Shown here: piece by piece, positions 31,909 to 44,282 of the stretch
Position numbering within the stretch: the stretch's first letter is position 1
Layout: each line of letters starts with the position of its first letter
NCBI RefSeq assembly: GCF_029633865.1
Contig: NC_079224.1
Span: forward strand, 17,654,126 to 17,718,125
DNA: 64,000 nucleotides
Reading direction: 5' to 3'
DNA from: Lampris incognitus
Taxonomy: Eukaryota; Chordata; Actinopteri; Lampriformes; Lampridae
Position numbers and translations under genes: made by a program
Notes under the pieces: generated by a model
What the model was told of the DNA's origin: nothing
The model's input: only the letters and a program-made list of their open reading frames with translations
Databases searched by the model: none

Positions 31909-34843
31909 ATGTTTCTGGGGTCTCCGAGAAACTCAGGAGAATTTTTAACAAACACCGCATCCCGGTATACTTCAAACCCAGCAACACACTCCAACAAAGA
32001 CTGGTTCATCCCAAAGACTGTGTACCACACACCCAAAAAAGCAATCTGGTGTACGCTGTACAATGCATTGGGGATCCCTCTGGGTATTTTTGTAGGCCAG
32101 CATGTCACCTGTCCTGAAGGCAGCATCTCGAGCCCTGAGCAGAGACCGCACATTCCTGTCCAACCATGGCTTTTGGTTTGGAAATACCTTGATGGTTTTG
32201 GTGGTTAGTACTGTCTCAGTACAGAAATGAATGTAGGCCAGGACGGCTGAAGTGTACTCCTCTAAGTCTGCTCCCTGTGCAAACACTCCCCAGTCTGTGC
32301 TTCCAAAGCAGTCCTGCAGTCGTGAGGTGGCTTCCTCACTCCAAACTTGGGACAGTTTTAACAGCTGGTCTTGTTCTTCAGATCAGAGGTTTATAGGATG
32401 GAGTCATTACCAGTGAGATGTGGTCTGATAAGCCGAGGCATGGCGATGGTGCAGCTTTGTATGCTTCTTGGATGTTGGTGTAAACTTGGTCCAGAATATT
32501 TTTGTCTCTCGTTGGGAAGTTGATATTCTTGTGGAGTTTGGGCAGCACTGTCTTTAGTTCTGAGTGGTTAAAGTCTCCTGGCACAATCACAGTTCCCTCT
32601 GGATGTGCATTCAGCTGGTTGTTGAGAGTGCTGTGCAGTTCCTCCAGTGCCATCTTAGCATTAGCATGTGGTGGTATATAAACGGCTGTGATTAAGATGG
32701 CAGAAAACTCCCTCGGCATGTAAAATGGTTTGCATTTCACAGCCAGGTATTCTGAGTCCCAGGAGCAGTGTGTTCCAATAATGTTTGTAGCTGTACACCA
32801 GTCATTATTTATGTAAATACACACTCCTCCATCTTTGCTCTTACTGGAGGCTGCTGTCCTATCCACTCGATAAACAGAGTGCCCCGCTAGTTCAATAGCC
32901 GCGTCGGGAACGGTGCTGTCCAGCCAGGTCTCTATGATGATCATCACACAGCTGTCCATGTTATGCGACGTAATCCTCGGTCTTATTTCGTCCATCTTAC
33001 TGACAAGCGAGCGGGGAGTTGGCAAGAAAGAGACTCGGCAGGAGTGGTCTGTGCAGGTTAGCCCTTAGCCTAGCTTGTAGGCTGCTCCTCTTACCCCGCT
33101 TCTGCTTCCTTTCCCTCCGACGCCTCTTTGGTGGGATAGCCATAACTCCCCCTCCGGGCTCTCCTGGATGCAGGCTCTCCGGTGGGATCGAGTCCAGGCT
33201 TCCAGTTGTGTCCTGATACCATCCTCCAATGTTAAGGAGTTCGGCTCGGTCATACTGTATACGAGCCTCGAGCGCTCGAACAAGCAACCACAACACACAC
33301 AAAAGCACAAAAATACTGTTTCGCTGAGGGCACCGAGCTGCTGCGTCTGTGCGTGCCATCATCTACAGATGAGAAACGTTATGTTTGGAGCAAGGAAAAC
33401 ACTGCATTCCAGGATAAGAACCTTGTCCCATCGGTGAAACATGGTGGTGGTAGTATCATGGTTTGGGCCAGTTTTGCTGCATCTGGGCCAGGACGGCTTG
33501 CCATGATTGATTGAACAATGAATTCTGAATTATACCAGCGAATTCTTAAGGAAAATGTCAGGACATCTGTCCGTGAACTGAATCTCAAGAGAACACGGGT
33601 CAGGCAGCAAGACAACAGCCCCTAAGCACACAAGTCGTTCTACCAAAGAATGGTTAAAGAAGAATAAAGTTAATGTTTTGGAATGGCCAAGTCAAAGTCC
33701 TGACCTTAATCCAATCAAAATGTTGTGGAAGGACCTGAAGTGAGCAGTTCATGTGAGGAAACCCACCAACATCCCAGAGCTGAAGCTGTTCTGTACGGAG
33801 GAATGGCCTAAAATTCCTCCAAGCTGATATGCAGGACTGATCAACAGTTGCCAGAAACATTTAGTTGCAGTTATTGCTGCACACGGAGGGGGGGGGGGGG
33901 GTCACACCAGATACTGAAAGCAAAGGTTCACATACTTTTGCCACTCACACATATGTAATATTGGATCATTTTCCTCAATGAACAAATGATCAAGTATAAT
34001 ATTTTTGTCTCATTTGTTTAATTGAGTTCTCTTTGTCTGCTTTTAGGACTTGTGTGAAAATCTGATGTTTTAGGTAATATTTATGCAGAAATATAGAAAA
34101 TTCTAAAGGGTTCATAAACCTTCAAGCACCACTGTATTCTGCACTTCCGGGCCTCCTAGCATCAATCCTCCTAAAATCAACACTCGGCCTGGGTGGACTA
34201 TGCTCACAATTCTCTTCTGGTATCTCCCAATGCCCTATCCCCTTTTCAATGTTGTCTCGGTTACCAACCCCCCCGTTTCCCTCTCAGGAAGAGGAGGCCA
34301 GTGTTCCCTCCATTCGGGTGTTCATCCAACAACCTGGAAATGAGTTTGCTTGGCTTTGCTTCAGTCCGGGGAATGGGTGAGGAGGGCAGTGGACGGGGAT
34401 AGGACCAAAGCACCCCATTACTGTTGTGGTCAGAGGGTTTAGTTGTCCATTCGGGACCTACTGTTGAAGATGTGCTCCCAAAAGTTGGTGCTCCAGTTAA
34501 CTGGCCCTTACCCCATCTCCAAATCATCAGCTCATCTGTGGCCCGCCTCAGACTGCCCAGTTCCCTCCGCCAAGTGCACCCATCCTTCCATGTCTCCTAG
34601 ATTAAACCTATGCGTCGCTGCCCTCACTCACCTCTGACCCCAGCCCCACCTCCTCCATGACTCATCAATGGATCAGCTGCTTACACAGTCAGGCGACTGT
34701 TGGATGTCTGCCACAATGGTTGAGGGTTTCAATACCTTTTTGATTGGGAGGGTTATGGTCCTGAAGAGAGGAGCTGGGTTCCTGCACGTGACATTCTGGA
34801 TTTGTCCCTTGTCTGACATCAGGAGCCATCCCTGGCGGGAGGA

Positions 34844-35338
34844 TGTGATGCCCCACCCTGCCCCCTAGGTTGTGTTTTTAATTGTTTCATGTTAGTCATT
34901 CATTGTTACCTGTTTTAGTTTGAAGTACTCACCAGTCATCATTGCCTGTTGTGTTTCCTATTTTATTTTGAAGTACTCGCCTATCTTGTCATTTCAGCTC
35001 TTGCTTCTGGTTTTGCTATCAGTCAACCCCATATATACCACACCTGCCTGCTGTCTCTGAAATCCTGTTACCTGTTTTGAACCCTGCCTGTTTACCAACT
35101 TGCAATTTTTTCTTGCCATCTCGGATAATGTTTGTTGGTTTTGAACTATGCCTGTCTCCCAATTCTGTATCTGCTTACTGTTTTGGTTTTTTGCTATTTT
35201 GAATTTCTGGATTTTTGACCCTTGCTTGTATTATCAACTACAAGACCGATTAGCTGTTTTTGAACTCATCAATAAATCACCTTTCATTTTCATCAGCGTT
35301 TTTGGTCTGCTTTTGATTCCATACACCCTTGCCTGACA
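34844..35338 (+). repeat. Gypsy 3' LTR
   Basis: About 495 bp, starting tgtgatgccccaccctgcc and ending cttgcctgaca next to the cttcc target duplication. It is longer than the 5' LTR mainly because a segment containing ttttgaagtactc (about 50 bp) is duplicated near 34918-34980. Divergence from the 5' LTR is substantial, indicating an old insertion. Confidence 0.85.
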
Positions 35339-35679
35339 CTTCCTCGTATACTGTCACTTGGTATTGTCCATTTGATTTCATTCCAGGTAGGATTTCACAG
35401 AAACATCACTGACAGAGATGCAAGTAAGACGTTCTCTATCACCTTTAACTTGCTCAAACAAATCAATCTTTTGATCAAAGTTTTGAAGTTTCTGATGTGT
35501 CGGCTTGCTTTTGTGGGTTGTTGTGCTAAAAACATGATTCAGATGAGCTAACTTTAGCTCTGTTGAACCACTGCAAAAGCATCTATTGTACAACGTCAGT
35601 GTTAAGCTTCCAATGAGGATATGATGTAAATAATATGTAAAGTTAGCTACTCTGTTGAAAGTGTTCAGTTAATACAATA

Positions 35680-35765
35680 CCACTGCTCCTAGCTACACAG
35701 CTAGGATGGGTTAAATGCAGAGGAAGAATTGCCCCACGGGGATTAATAAAGTAGTAAAAATAAAA
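35680..35765 (+). repeat. Family A SINE, 3' fragment
   Basis: Only the tail is present: cactgctcctagctacacag, then gggttaaatgcagag, then ccccacggggattaataaag and an A-rich end, nearly identical to the end of the copy at 248-592. This is the usual 5' truncation of target-primed reverse transcription. Confidence 0.85.
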
Positions 35766-37436
35766 AAAGAGACCTACTTCCAATTATAAATTCAAGACCA
35801 TGATCCTACACTGTTCTGTTTACAGTCACACAATATCTTTGCTTCTTATCTATTACACTGTGCCCTTTTTTCACTGTGTTTATAGGCTCTTGAAATTTTA
35901 TTTTCAGTCTAAATGATTGGCACCCTCATTTTCAACTTTTGCTGAATGAAAATGGATATTACAGAATCAGCATCATAGAGCTTGGCATGGGTGCATTCAC
36001 AGCCGTGCATTAGGTCTTGAATGTGAACCCTGCATCTGAGCATAACAACAGAACCACTTCCTTGTTCTCTCTGCGCCGGCTGACCAGGCAGACCCTTTGG
36101 CTGAGGCAACCAATTAATTATAGCGGTGGCTTTAAAACTTCCTGTTTTTCCCTCTTTAATTAAGCCAATCTGCCCCTGTTGCTCCAAAGAGAGGAAATAC
36201 CTCAAAATAGTTCCCAATTTCAGCACGTTCAATTATTTTGTACCCAGCAAAGATTGCATCAGGTCGTGTTAATGTAAGGATCAACAATGTTTGATCACAA
36301 GGAAATTATGTCTGTCATTTCTTCCTGTTTCGCCCCAAGTAATGTGGGAATTATGAGACGAGCAATGCCCGAGGTGGGCACGGCCTGTGCACTGGTTAGC
36401 AAGTACGTGCCCTGAGTCAGGCCCATCTAACATCAATCTCTGACTGATATGTTTGTTATTACATATATACGGTCACTTACTCAGAGGAAAGAGGGCGAGA
36501 GAGAGAGAGGGAGAGAAAGAGAGAAAAGACTGATTTATGCGTGCACGGCTACCCTTTCCTGTCCTCATTTTACAAGCCCAGTTCCAGTGAATTCCTGCAG
36601 TATTAAGAAAACAGTTACAAGGTCATGATTTACTAATGCTACCTCATTGTGCCGTGTGATATGTCCAAAGACACTGTGGTAAAGCGCTGCTGTTTACATG
36701 TGCCAATGCCAAATAGATTCAGCGAGGCACATTTTAAACCCTCAATCTAAAAACGCATCGGCCTTGACGGCAAACAGAAGCATCGTATCTCCGTCCCTGT
36801 CTGCCCCACACTCTTAATTACACAAAATCGGCAGTCAATCCAACCAAGTCAACTTGACTGTTATCGCGAATGCACCGTACTCGTTGAATATCTGCCAGTG
36901 TTTTCGAATGGTGCCCTTTTCAACTTTGAACTGAAACTCACCTCCAGGCCTCGCCCTGTGTTTTTCACATGGAAACAGGAAAAAGGTGGAGAAAAAGTGA
37001 AGACTTGAGAGTGCACCAACGAGAGCCGGGGCAGTTTAAAAAGAGGGGTTTCTGGGGAACTTCAAAACAAATCTGCTGGCCGACCTAATTTCGGATCAAG
37101 TACAGTAGGAGGTGAAAAATTCTTTCACGGGCCTTATCAGATGGATACTTTCTATTGTTCGCCACTGTCATATCTTTAGCTAGGATCTTTAAGGTTGACG
37201 GAGAACTATGGTCAGGAGCTGGTCCAAAACACATGTTTTCTCCATCTGAAAGTCCTTTTTTGGAAATGATGGGTCAGACGCTGTTCTGTGTGCATCTACT
37301 CACAGACTTTTGGCAGGTCTCTTTTTTCCTTTTGAAAGACTGACCACCAGGAAGGTTTTCAGCAATGGGCAGTTTGAGGGAGAGGTACTCATCTTTTCAT
37401 TTCAGCTGTTTCTTTTCCTCTGCATTTTTTTTTTGG

Positions 37437-37883
37437 ATCCCCCCCCCCAACCCGTTTTTCCCCCTCAGTTGTACGCGTCCAATTACCCCACTCCTCCGAG
37501 CCATCCTGGTCGCTGCTCCACCCCCTCTGCCGATCTAGGGAGGGCTGCAGACTACCACATGCCTCCTCCGATACATGTGGAGTCGCCAGCTGCTACTTTT
37601 CACCTGACAGTGAGGAGTTTCGCCAGAGGGATGTAGCGCGTGGGAGGATCACGCTATCCCCACCCCCCGTTCCCCCTCCCCCCCTGAACAGGCGCCCCAA
37701 CTGACCAGAGGAGGCACCAGTGCAGCGACCGGGACACATACCGACATCCGGCTTCCCACCCGCAGACACGGCCAATTGTGTCTGTAGGGACACCCGACCA
37801 AGCCGGCGGTAACACTGGGATTCGAACTGGCGATCCCTGTGTTGGTAGGCAACAGAATAGATCTCTACGCTACCCGGATGCCC
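37437..37883 (-). repeat. tRNA-derived SINE, family C
   Basis: On the minus strand the head reads ggcatccgggtagcgtagag (A box) and later cgccagttcgaatccc (B box). The body contains ctgaacaggcgcc-type and gccgatctagggag-type phrases (seen here in + orientation) and a C/T-rich end. A second copy is at 43862-44282, in the same orientation. Confidence 0.78.
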
Positions 37884-40079
37884 TTTCCCTCTGCATTTCA
37901 GAATCTCAAGACCAGTTTGATGTGTAAAAGTGTATTCCCAACCATTGATACTCCTCTTGAAATGAAAAATGTGTTTTTTTTCTCTCCACAAGTTCATTAA
38001 AATGTAAGGGTAGAGACGCTTTGTTGATGCTCGCCATTCTCAACAAGCGTCCACGTGGCTTAATCAGTAAATTCATTTCAGTGGCGATCATAAAGACGGT
38101 TAATCAGGAGCTTCATCATAACCGTACCACACAAGTTATCACAATATATTACCGCAAAATAGGTTGCACAAAGCGTACGGGGCTAGCATAAGCAATTTCA
38201 AACGGGATATGCAGAACTACACCCCGAGCCCAATGAACGAACCTACCGTCAGCAGGTTTCCACTGCCCCGCTAGGGGTAATGCGAAGGAAACGCACTTGT
38301 TTTGCTGTGATGTGAGAGTATCTGCTCCTGATCTTAGCGGCGGTATAGGGATGTGATGGGGGGGGGGGGGATGCTTGATGGATGTGTGAGGTTGGATGGG
38401 TAGATGTGACATCATCAAGGAGGAAACCGCAGCAGACCCTCCTTGTGTGCTGCTGAAGGCCCCTCAATAAACAGGCTGGTTATCACATTGCTAACATTTA
38501 TTTAACCCTCGCACAGAGGACAAGAAAAAGAAGGTGTTCGGCCTGGGGGGCGCGTGGGGGGGGGTGTTTCCAGGGAGGAAACTGCTCCTGGATCTCTTTG
38601 GCTATATCACATTTTCCTGACCCCCGGTTTATACCCTAAAGAGTTATGGACACACAAATATGCGCACAGACACACGCACAGATGTACATAAACTCGGCGA
38701 CATACGTATGCTAGCACACAACAAAGCCGCTGCATGGAGGGGGTCCTCCATGTGCAGTCTCTGTAGTCTCTTCTAATATGGTTCTCAGTCTCCTCTGAAC
38801 ACCACAGCCTGTCTTTCTTACACTTTATTCTGTTCTGATTCACTCGGCTGCCTCTCTTGGACCCCGGGCCAGCAATGTGACTTCATCCAGAGGAAGAGGC
38901 CCTGAGAGGTGTGGGCGAAAGTGTAGGGGGACTGGAAGGATGATTCAGTGAATAAGAAGGTTGAGGAGATTCCCCCGCAATGCCTCGTTACCTCACACCC
39001 CACCAGCTCCAGAAATCCCCGACGATGGGAGCGTGCACGCAGCCCTCTCCCACACAATCTCCACATCCTCGCGCCGGGCCCCGTGTGTTTTCTCAATTCA
39101 TTACTTAAAGCGGAGAAATGCGGCCGATACCAAAATAAATATGGCTCTCTCTCAGATCAGACCATGTTTCATTGTGCGATAGCCCTCTCAGAATGGGGGC
39201 TGTTATTCTAACCGGAGGAGGATGGAAGTCTCGGGCTCTGGAGTGTGTCTGTCACCCTGTTCTTTGTCTCCGTCACATAAGCCCCGGCTCACCATGACGC
39301 TCTTATCACAAGATTCAGACCCAAATACACAACTTACAAATGGACCTGCCCGCTGTGGTGACATTTTGCAGCGAATAAAGATTCACTGGACGCTGCTCCG
39401 CACTTGAAGCCCCACGAGGGAAACTTGAACTGCTGGATTTGTTTGTTCTCATACGTTACATGCCGGCATCTAACTCAAATTAAGCATAAAAAAGTCCATT
39501 TGTGCTAATTACTTGTAAATATGCTGTATATGTATGCAGCTACCCAAGCCCAACAATGTGATATTGGAGTGTGATCACTGAGCTACACCAAGCCATCAAT
39601 ACATTCATGTCTTGGGGCAGTGGATGTTTTGATATTTGAAAAATATCAAATAAATAAATAAATAAATAAAAATTCTGCCCAATGGTACAATATGGTATTT
39701 TCAAACGAGATACGAGGATGCATAAAGAGAACTTTCCCTGGAAAAGGGGAGCAAGATTTCCTTATTTTATCAAAAATACCAGCGAGTTTAAGCGCTCCTT
39801 GGTCAATGACCTTCCTCTGGAGCAAAAACACTGCCTCCAGTATGCATAACACACATGCAAAAAAAAAAAGGGTCCAAATAAAGTCTGCGAGCAATCGAAT
39901 TCAAATCTCTCTGCTAGAACGACACACTATTAACTTGAGGGAAACCCAAGCACTTGTCACGCGGGGTATGGAGCTATCTCGATTCTCTCCTGCTTCGGGT
40001 GAGGTCTGTTAAATGGCCAATTGAATGCTCTGTCAAGCAGAACCTTCCTGTGACCCTAGCACGCACATATGCATGCATG

Positions 40080-40082
<3 letters not shown>

Positions 40083-40118
<36 letters not shown>
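40083..40118. repeat. (AC)n microsatellite
   Basis: Perfect AC run preceded by gcatgcatgcacgc. Confidence 0.95.
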
Positions 40119-40123
<5 letters not shown>

Positions 40124-40626
40124 TTTACTCCGCTGGCACAGTCTAGCACATGCGTCAGAACATCAATAGTTTGCTTATAATTAGCCCTGGCACCTCTTGA
40201 CTACTTAGAGAGAGTGATTGTTTTTGAAAATGGCCCCTGGGGTCCTGTTGACTGATTGGCCCGAGGTGGCTGAGGGAGCGCAGCAGAAGGTCTGTTGCTG
40301 GTCCACAGTTGCAGGCTGCATTCCACACGAGCCGCCCCGGACCCTCGTCTGACAGCCACTCTGATAATAGGCTAGCCCGATAGGCTCACAGCGCTGTAGT
40401 ATCTCTGAACTCTGTGCAGAATCACTCAATTAGTGGAGGGAGGGACATCGTCTGACAGTCATTCTGTCCTGGAAGAAAAGGAAAAAAAAGAGCACCAGCA
40501 TTGCACAGCAGCACACAAACAGCACGGCCTCAATTAATAAGCCCTCGTGTTTATGGGGAGAACTGTGAGGTATAAATACAATTTGTGTGGTCTTGTAGCG
40601 TACTCTCTGTTGGTGGGACTTTGGCG

Positions 40627-40628
<2 letters not shown>

Positions 40629-40712
<84 letters not shown>
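40629..40712. repeat. (GT)n microsatellite
   Basis: Perfect GT run of about 84 bp. Confidence 0.97.
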
Positions 40713-40713
<1 letters not shown>

Positions 40714-41304
40714 CCTCTCCTTGTTTATAGAGTTAGACTTATTTCAAGGGCAGAGCTCACACCCTCTCCTCACAAGGATACTGACACGTCACAAAATGGA
40801 TTCTTCGCTTCACCAGACATTCAAAGGAGAGCTCCTCTTTGTGAGGAGCACACCGAGATTTTGAGGAATGTGCACTTTTGTTCAATGTACATATTCTGAG
40901 GTCAAGAGAGCTGCAGCGGACTCATTGCACACCATGTAACTGCAATGAATTGAAGTTCAATATCCAAAAAAAACCCAAAAAAACAAAACGTCCACAGCTG
41001 CATTTTCTGCACTACGTTTGTAACTTTTGAAACAAGACGTGTGTCTGTAAAATTGCCCTGGTTTTACAAGTGCAGTTTAATTTGGAGCAAACTCGATAAT
41101 TTGATGCAAAAGAACATTTGATGCAAGTTATTTGATACTTGTTCATCTTCGCCAACTGCTTTGAGCAAAGTAGCTTGATCAAACAAGCCCGTTGGCTTGC
41201 ACAAGTCCAATCTGTGTTTGATCAGAACTTATAACTAAAGACTTTGACGACCTAACAGACCATCCAGCACTGGAATTAGCCGGAGGTGTGTTCCTTCATT
41301 TCCA

Positions 41305-41656
41305 GAAGAAAGAAGAAGAAAGCCACTTTATTTGACATTGTATTCTCACAGTGAATGTGTTCTCTGCGTTTAACCCACCCTATTGTCTAGCAGCAGTGGG
41401 CAGCTGATGCACCCGGGGACCAACTCCAGTTCTTCTTCCAATGCCTTGCTCAGGGGCACAGACAGGGGAGTATTAACCCTAACACGCATGTCTTCTTCAT
41501 GGTGGGAGGAAACCGGAGCGCCTGCAGGAAACCCACGCAGACACAGGGAGAACATGCAAACTCCACACAGAAAGGACCTGGTATGACCCGGGGTTCGAAC
41601 CCAGGACCCTCTTGCTGTGAGGCAACAGTGCTAACCACTGGGCCACCATGCTGCCC
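41305..41656 (-). repeat. Family A SINE with L2-like stem-loop tail
   Basis: On the minus strand: gtggcccagtggttagcac head, gggttcgaaccccggg B box, body, and a tail with a cattg/caatg stem then aaataaagtggctttcttc. That tail resembles the end of the L2 at 29037. Confidence 0.82.
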
Positions 41657-43861
41657 TATATACACTATGTATGTATGTTACCATTCACTTCAAGTCATTG
41701 AGCTAACACGCTTGGCGTACATGCCAGTGAGATTAACTCCACTTTTGCACTTTGTACAGGAGGTGGTCTTGATCCCGATCCCATCTGGTCCTATATTGGA
41801 CCATTTGTATATTTGAATGCCTGTACATATAATGAGCTTTTGCAGGTAGGTTCAAGTGTCATTTTCTAGGAGAACAGTCTCGGTGCATACAGCTCAGGGC
41901 CCATGTGAGACCAGCGGATTAACTAAGGCGAGCCCTTGATGAATATGTTTTGTCTGCTTAATCACATAATGCGTAACGGTGGTGTTTACAGGGCCATTTT
42001 TCATGTGCCACAGCGAGACTGTTTGGACTGTGGGGGCGGCAGTTTAACCTCAGCTGCGACAGACCGAGCGCCGACTAACTATGATTCCTCGCCAGGACAC
42101 CCCCCCCCCCACACACACACAGCCTGCTTTCTTACAACACCGCCCGCTTGGCCAGCCTGCCAGTGACCCTTCACCTTTCACTGACCTGTCACCTGCAGAC
42201 GCCCTGCCTGGCTACCTTTGATGTGCTGTTTGCACCTATGTACAGTAGAGGTTAATCACACACCTTGAGAGGCGCTACGTGGAATTCCATACAATGAGGC
42301 TGTTTGCTCGTGTTGTCCGAGGAGTTTGAGGAGGATTAGGGATTAAAGGGCAGCCAGTGTGTGAGGTAAATAGGGGAAAACAATATTTTACCTCCTCCAC
42401 GTTTAGTCAGCGGATGTTGCTGTCAACCGGCTATTCTTTCTCCCTGATATTGTGTGCGTGTGTGTGTGTGTGTGAGTGTGTGTGATCCAAAGCATTATTT
42501 TCCTTATTGATACTTCTGATCTGCAGTGTGTGAAATCTCATAACTCTGCTGTGAAACGACAAAGTTTGAGAAGAAGTAACGTGCAGAAAAGACATCCACG
42601 AGGTTTTTGATGCGCTGGATGCATGATGCAAAAAAACTGCAAAATAACACGAAGTTACTGCAAAACGTGCCTTAATGCGCACAATATTTTTTGCTCAGTT
42701 CATAAAAGGGCCAAATTCGTGATTGTCGGCGAATTGAAAAAAAAAACAGTTTGCATCAAAGCTAGACATGTGTGACTGGTTATATCTAGCAGCTAGTTAT
42801 AACTTAGTTAGCCAACATGGATGTCAGTCAATTAACCGAAACCCAACATAGATATAATGAAACTAGCATGAGGGAATAGCCACAGCTGCAGTAAATATGC
42901 CTCATCTGTCAAGCTAACATTTCTCTCTCCGTCTCCGAAGACTTGAAAAGGGAAAAACAACATCAAGATCATTGATCATTTAATGTTGGAACTAGTCCAG
43001 CAATTTTTATTACTTATCATTCCTCGAATCTCCTTTGTCCCAAATACTTGATGTTGAAAGAAAGGGGGAAAGGAAAATCCCCCTGATTGCTGAGAGCCCC
43101 GCTTCAGGAACGGTATTGCTTAAATGCTCATCGAAACGAGACACTCCCTCAAGAACATGGGATGGTGATTCACTCGCTAATTGAAACTGAAAAGTACGAG
43201 TTGTGTTTTCAACACTTTGGAGCCTTTTCCGTAAAAGGCCTCATTAATTTTCGTGACTGGGGTTGGGGGGGTGGGGTGCAAAACAATACAAACCAAAATG
43301 GTAGGTATCGCCTCACAGGAAAATGTTAAGGACATAATGGATGGGCGCCGAATGCACGAGCCCCCAAAACGAGGGCGGTTAAAGAAGATTCATGGCAAAT
43401 CTGCATTCTCATGCAGCGACATCATGAGGCCCTGGCCTCCTAACGCTGACCTCTGAGGAGCTTCACACACCGCTCTCACCGGGGTCCAATAACAGGGCCT
43501 CTTATAAAACCCAGTGCACTGTTGGGGACATCACCGGTGGGTTTGGGTCTGGCCCGGCAGAGCCGCTCCGCATAGTGAGAGGATGCATCTGCTGCAGACT
43601 GCTTTCCACATTTACCGATGAGACCTCTTCCCATCATAAAGTTCTGGTGCGAGCTCCGTCAGGAGACAGCAACAGGCTGATGATGCCACACTTTTATTTA
43701 CATAGCAGAGAGAGTTTATATTTTGAGAGTGAATAATATCAATGACAATATTCACATCTGGTCAGCATAGACTCCTCGCTGTTGTGCAATACAAAAAGGG
43801 AAAAAGACATTTTATAAAGTTCCTGCCAAGTCATATGTCATTCTATTCATTCATTTATTTA

Positions 43862-44282
43862 TTTACCCCCCCCCCCAACTGTATCTGGCCAATTATCCCA
43901 CTCTTCCAAGCCGTCCCGGTCACTGCTCCACCCCCTCTGCCGATCTAGGGAGGGCTGCAGACTACCACATGCCTCCTCTGATACACGTGGAGTCGCCAGC
44001 CGCTTCTTTTCACCTGACAGTGAGGAGTTTCGCCAGGGGAACGTAGGAGGATGGGACTTGGGGGGGGGGATCATGCTATTTCCCTCCAGTTCCCCCTCCC
44101 CCCTGAACAGGCGCCCTGACCGACCAGAGGAGGCACTAGTGCAGCGACCAGTACACATACCACCCGCAGACACGGCCAATTGTGGGACACCCGACCAAGC
44201 CGGAGGTAACACGGGGATTCGAACTGGCGATCCCTGTGTTGGTAGGCAGTGGAATAGACCGCCACGCCACCTGGACACCCTA
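43862..44282 (-). repeat. tRNA-derived SINE, family C, second copy
   Basis: Head ggtgtccaggtggcgtggcg and B box cgccagttcgaatcccc on the minus strand. The body is closely similar to 37437-37883, with a C-rich 3' end. Confidence 0.78.

Larger units (their letters stand above)
30993..32074 (-). mobile_element. Penelope-like element, 5' truncated and partly inverted
   Basis: Flanked by tccctct at 30986-30992 and 32075-32081, a 7-bp target duplication inside L2 ORF2. The minus-strand part (30993-31908) holds the C-terminal GIY-YIG endonuclease and a 3' region with 59-60-bp tandem repeats. The remaining 31904-32074 is the same element's upstream coding sequence in the opposite orientation, so the insertion is head-to-head. 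No reverse transcriptase domain remains. Confidence 0.8.
29320..33362 (-). pseudogene. L2 ORF2 remnant: AP endonuclease plus reverse transcriptase
   Basis: In minus-strand order: an N-terminal start at 33362 (MMARTDAAARC) with an arginine-lysine-rich stretch; the AP-endonuclease-like domain at 33025-32378 (LVSKMDEIRP, ETWLDS, GDFNH, SDHISLV); a linker at 32286-32090; then, beyond the Penelope insertion, [17 protein letters not shown] (30984 on) and the RT with [30 protein letters not shown] and an intact FADD (30025-30036). Damage seen: frame changes near 33000 and 32380, the insertion at 30993-32074, and a TGA at 30469-30471 just before the RT core. Confidence 0.88.
29037..33368 (-). mobile_element. 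L2-type LINE inserted antisense in Tc1
   Basis: Minus-strand non-LTR retrotransposon about 3.25 kb long once the internal 1.08-kb insertion is subtracted. The 5' end is near 33368, where the Tc1 sequence resumes at gagaaacgtt. The 3' end at 29037 reads, on its own strand, cattgtgtgtacacaatgac then aataaagtatctt, a terminal stem-loop and short tail typical of L2. No clear target duplication is visible. A single ORF2-type product, endonuclease then reverse transcriptase, is recognisable but broken. Confidence 0.85.
28566..33890 (+). pseudogene. Tc1 transposase remnant, in two pieces
   Basis: The left part (28566-29036) encodes the paired-like DNA-binding helices (GLHQSTARQTVYKW) with stops. 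The right part (33369-33890) encodes most of the DDE domain ([26 protein letters not shown]). In the last motif the catalytic Glu is a Lys codon (AAA, 33717-33719), so the DD34E triad is broken even without the L2 insertion. Confidence 0.85.
28222..34134 (+). mobile_element. Tc1/mariner-family transposon inserted in Gypsy pol
   Basis: Begins cagtggtgcttgaaagttt and ends with the matching inverted sequence aaccttcaagcaccactg; the inverted repeats run roughly 200 bp (28222-28420 against about 33955-34134). It is flanked by TA at 28220-28221 and 34135-34136, the family's invariant target duplication. Taking it out rejoins the Gypsy integrase frame. Its body is split by an antisense L2 at 29037-33368, leaving about 1.6 kb of Tc1 itself. 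Confidence 0.9.
24527..35338 (+). mobile_element. Gypsy (Ty3) LTR retrotransposon, dead, with nested insertions
   Basis: Flanked by a perfect 5-bp target duplication, cttcc at 24522-24526 and 35339-35343. The LTRs start tgtga and share long tracts (gtgaatgccccaccctgcc-like start, gaatttctggattt, tttcattttcacc). Between them lie gag with a CCHC knuckle, pol with RT, RNase H and integrase, in Ty3/Gypsy order. Every open frame is broken by stops or shifts and the RT YxDD motif is lost. About 5.9 kb of the interior is a later Tc1 insertion that itself carries an L2 and a Penelope-like element, so the Gypsy proper is about 4.9 kb. Confidence 0.9.
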
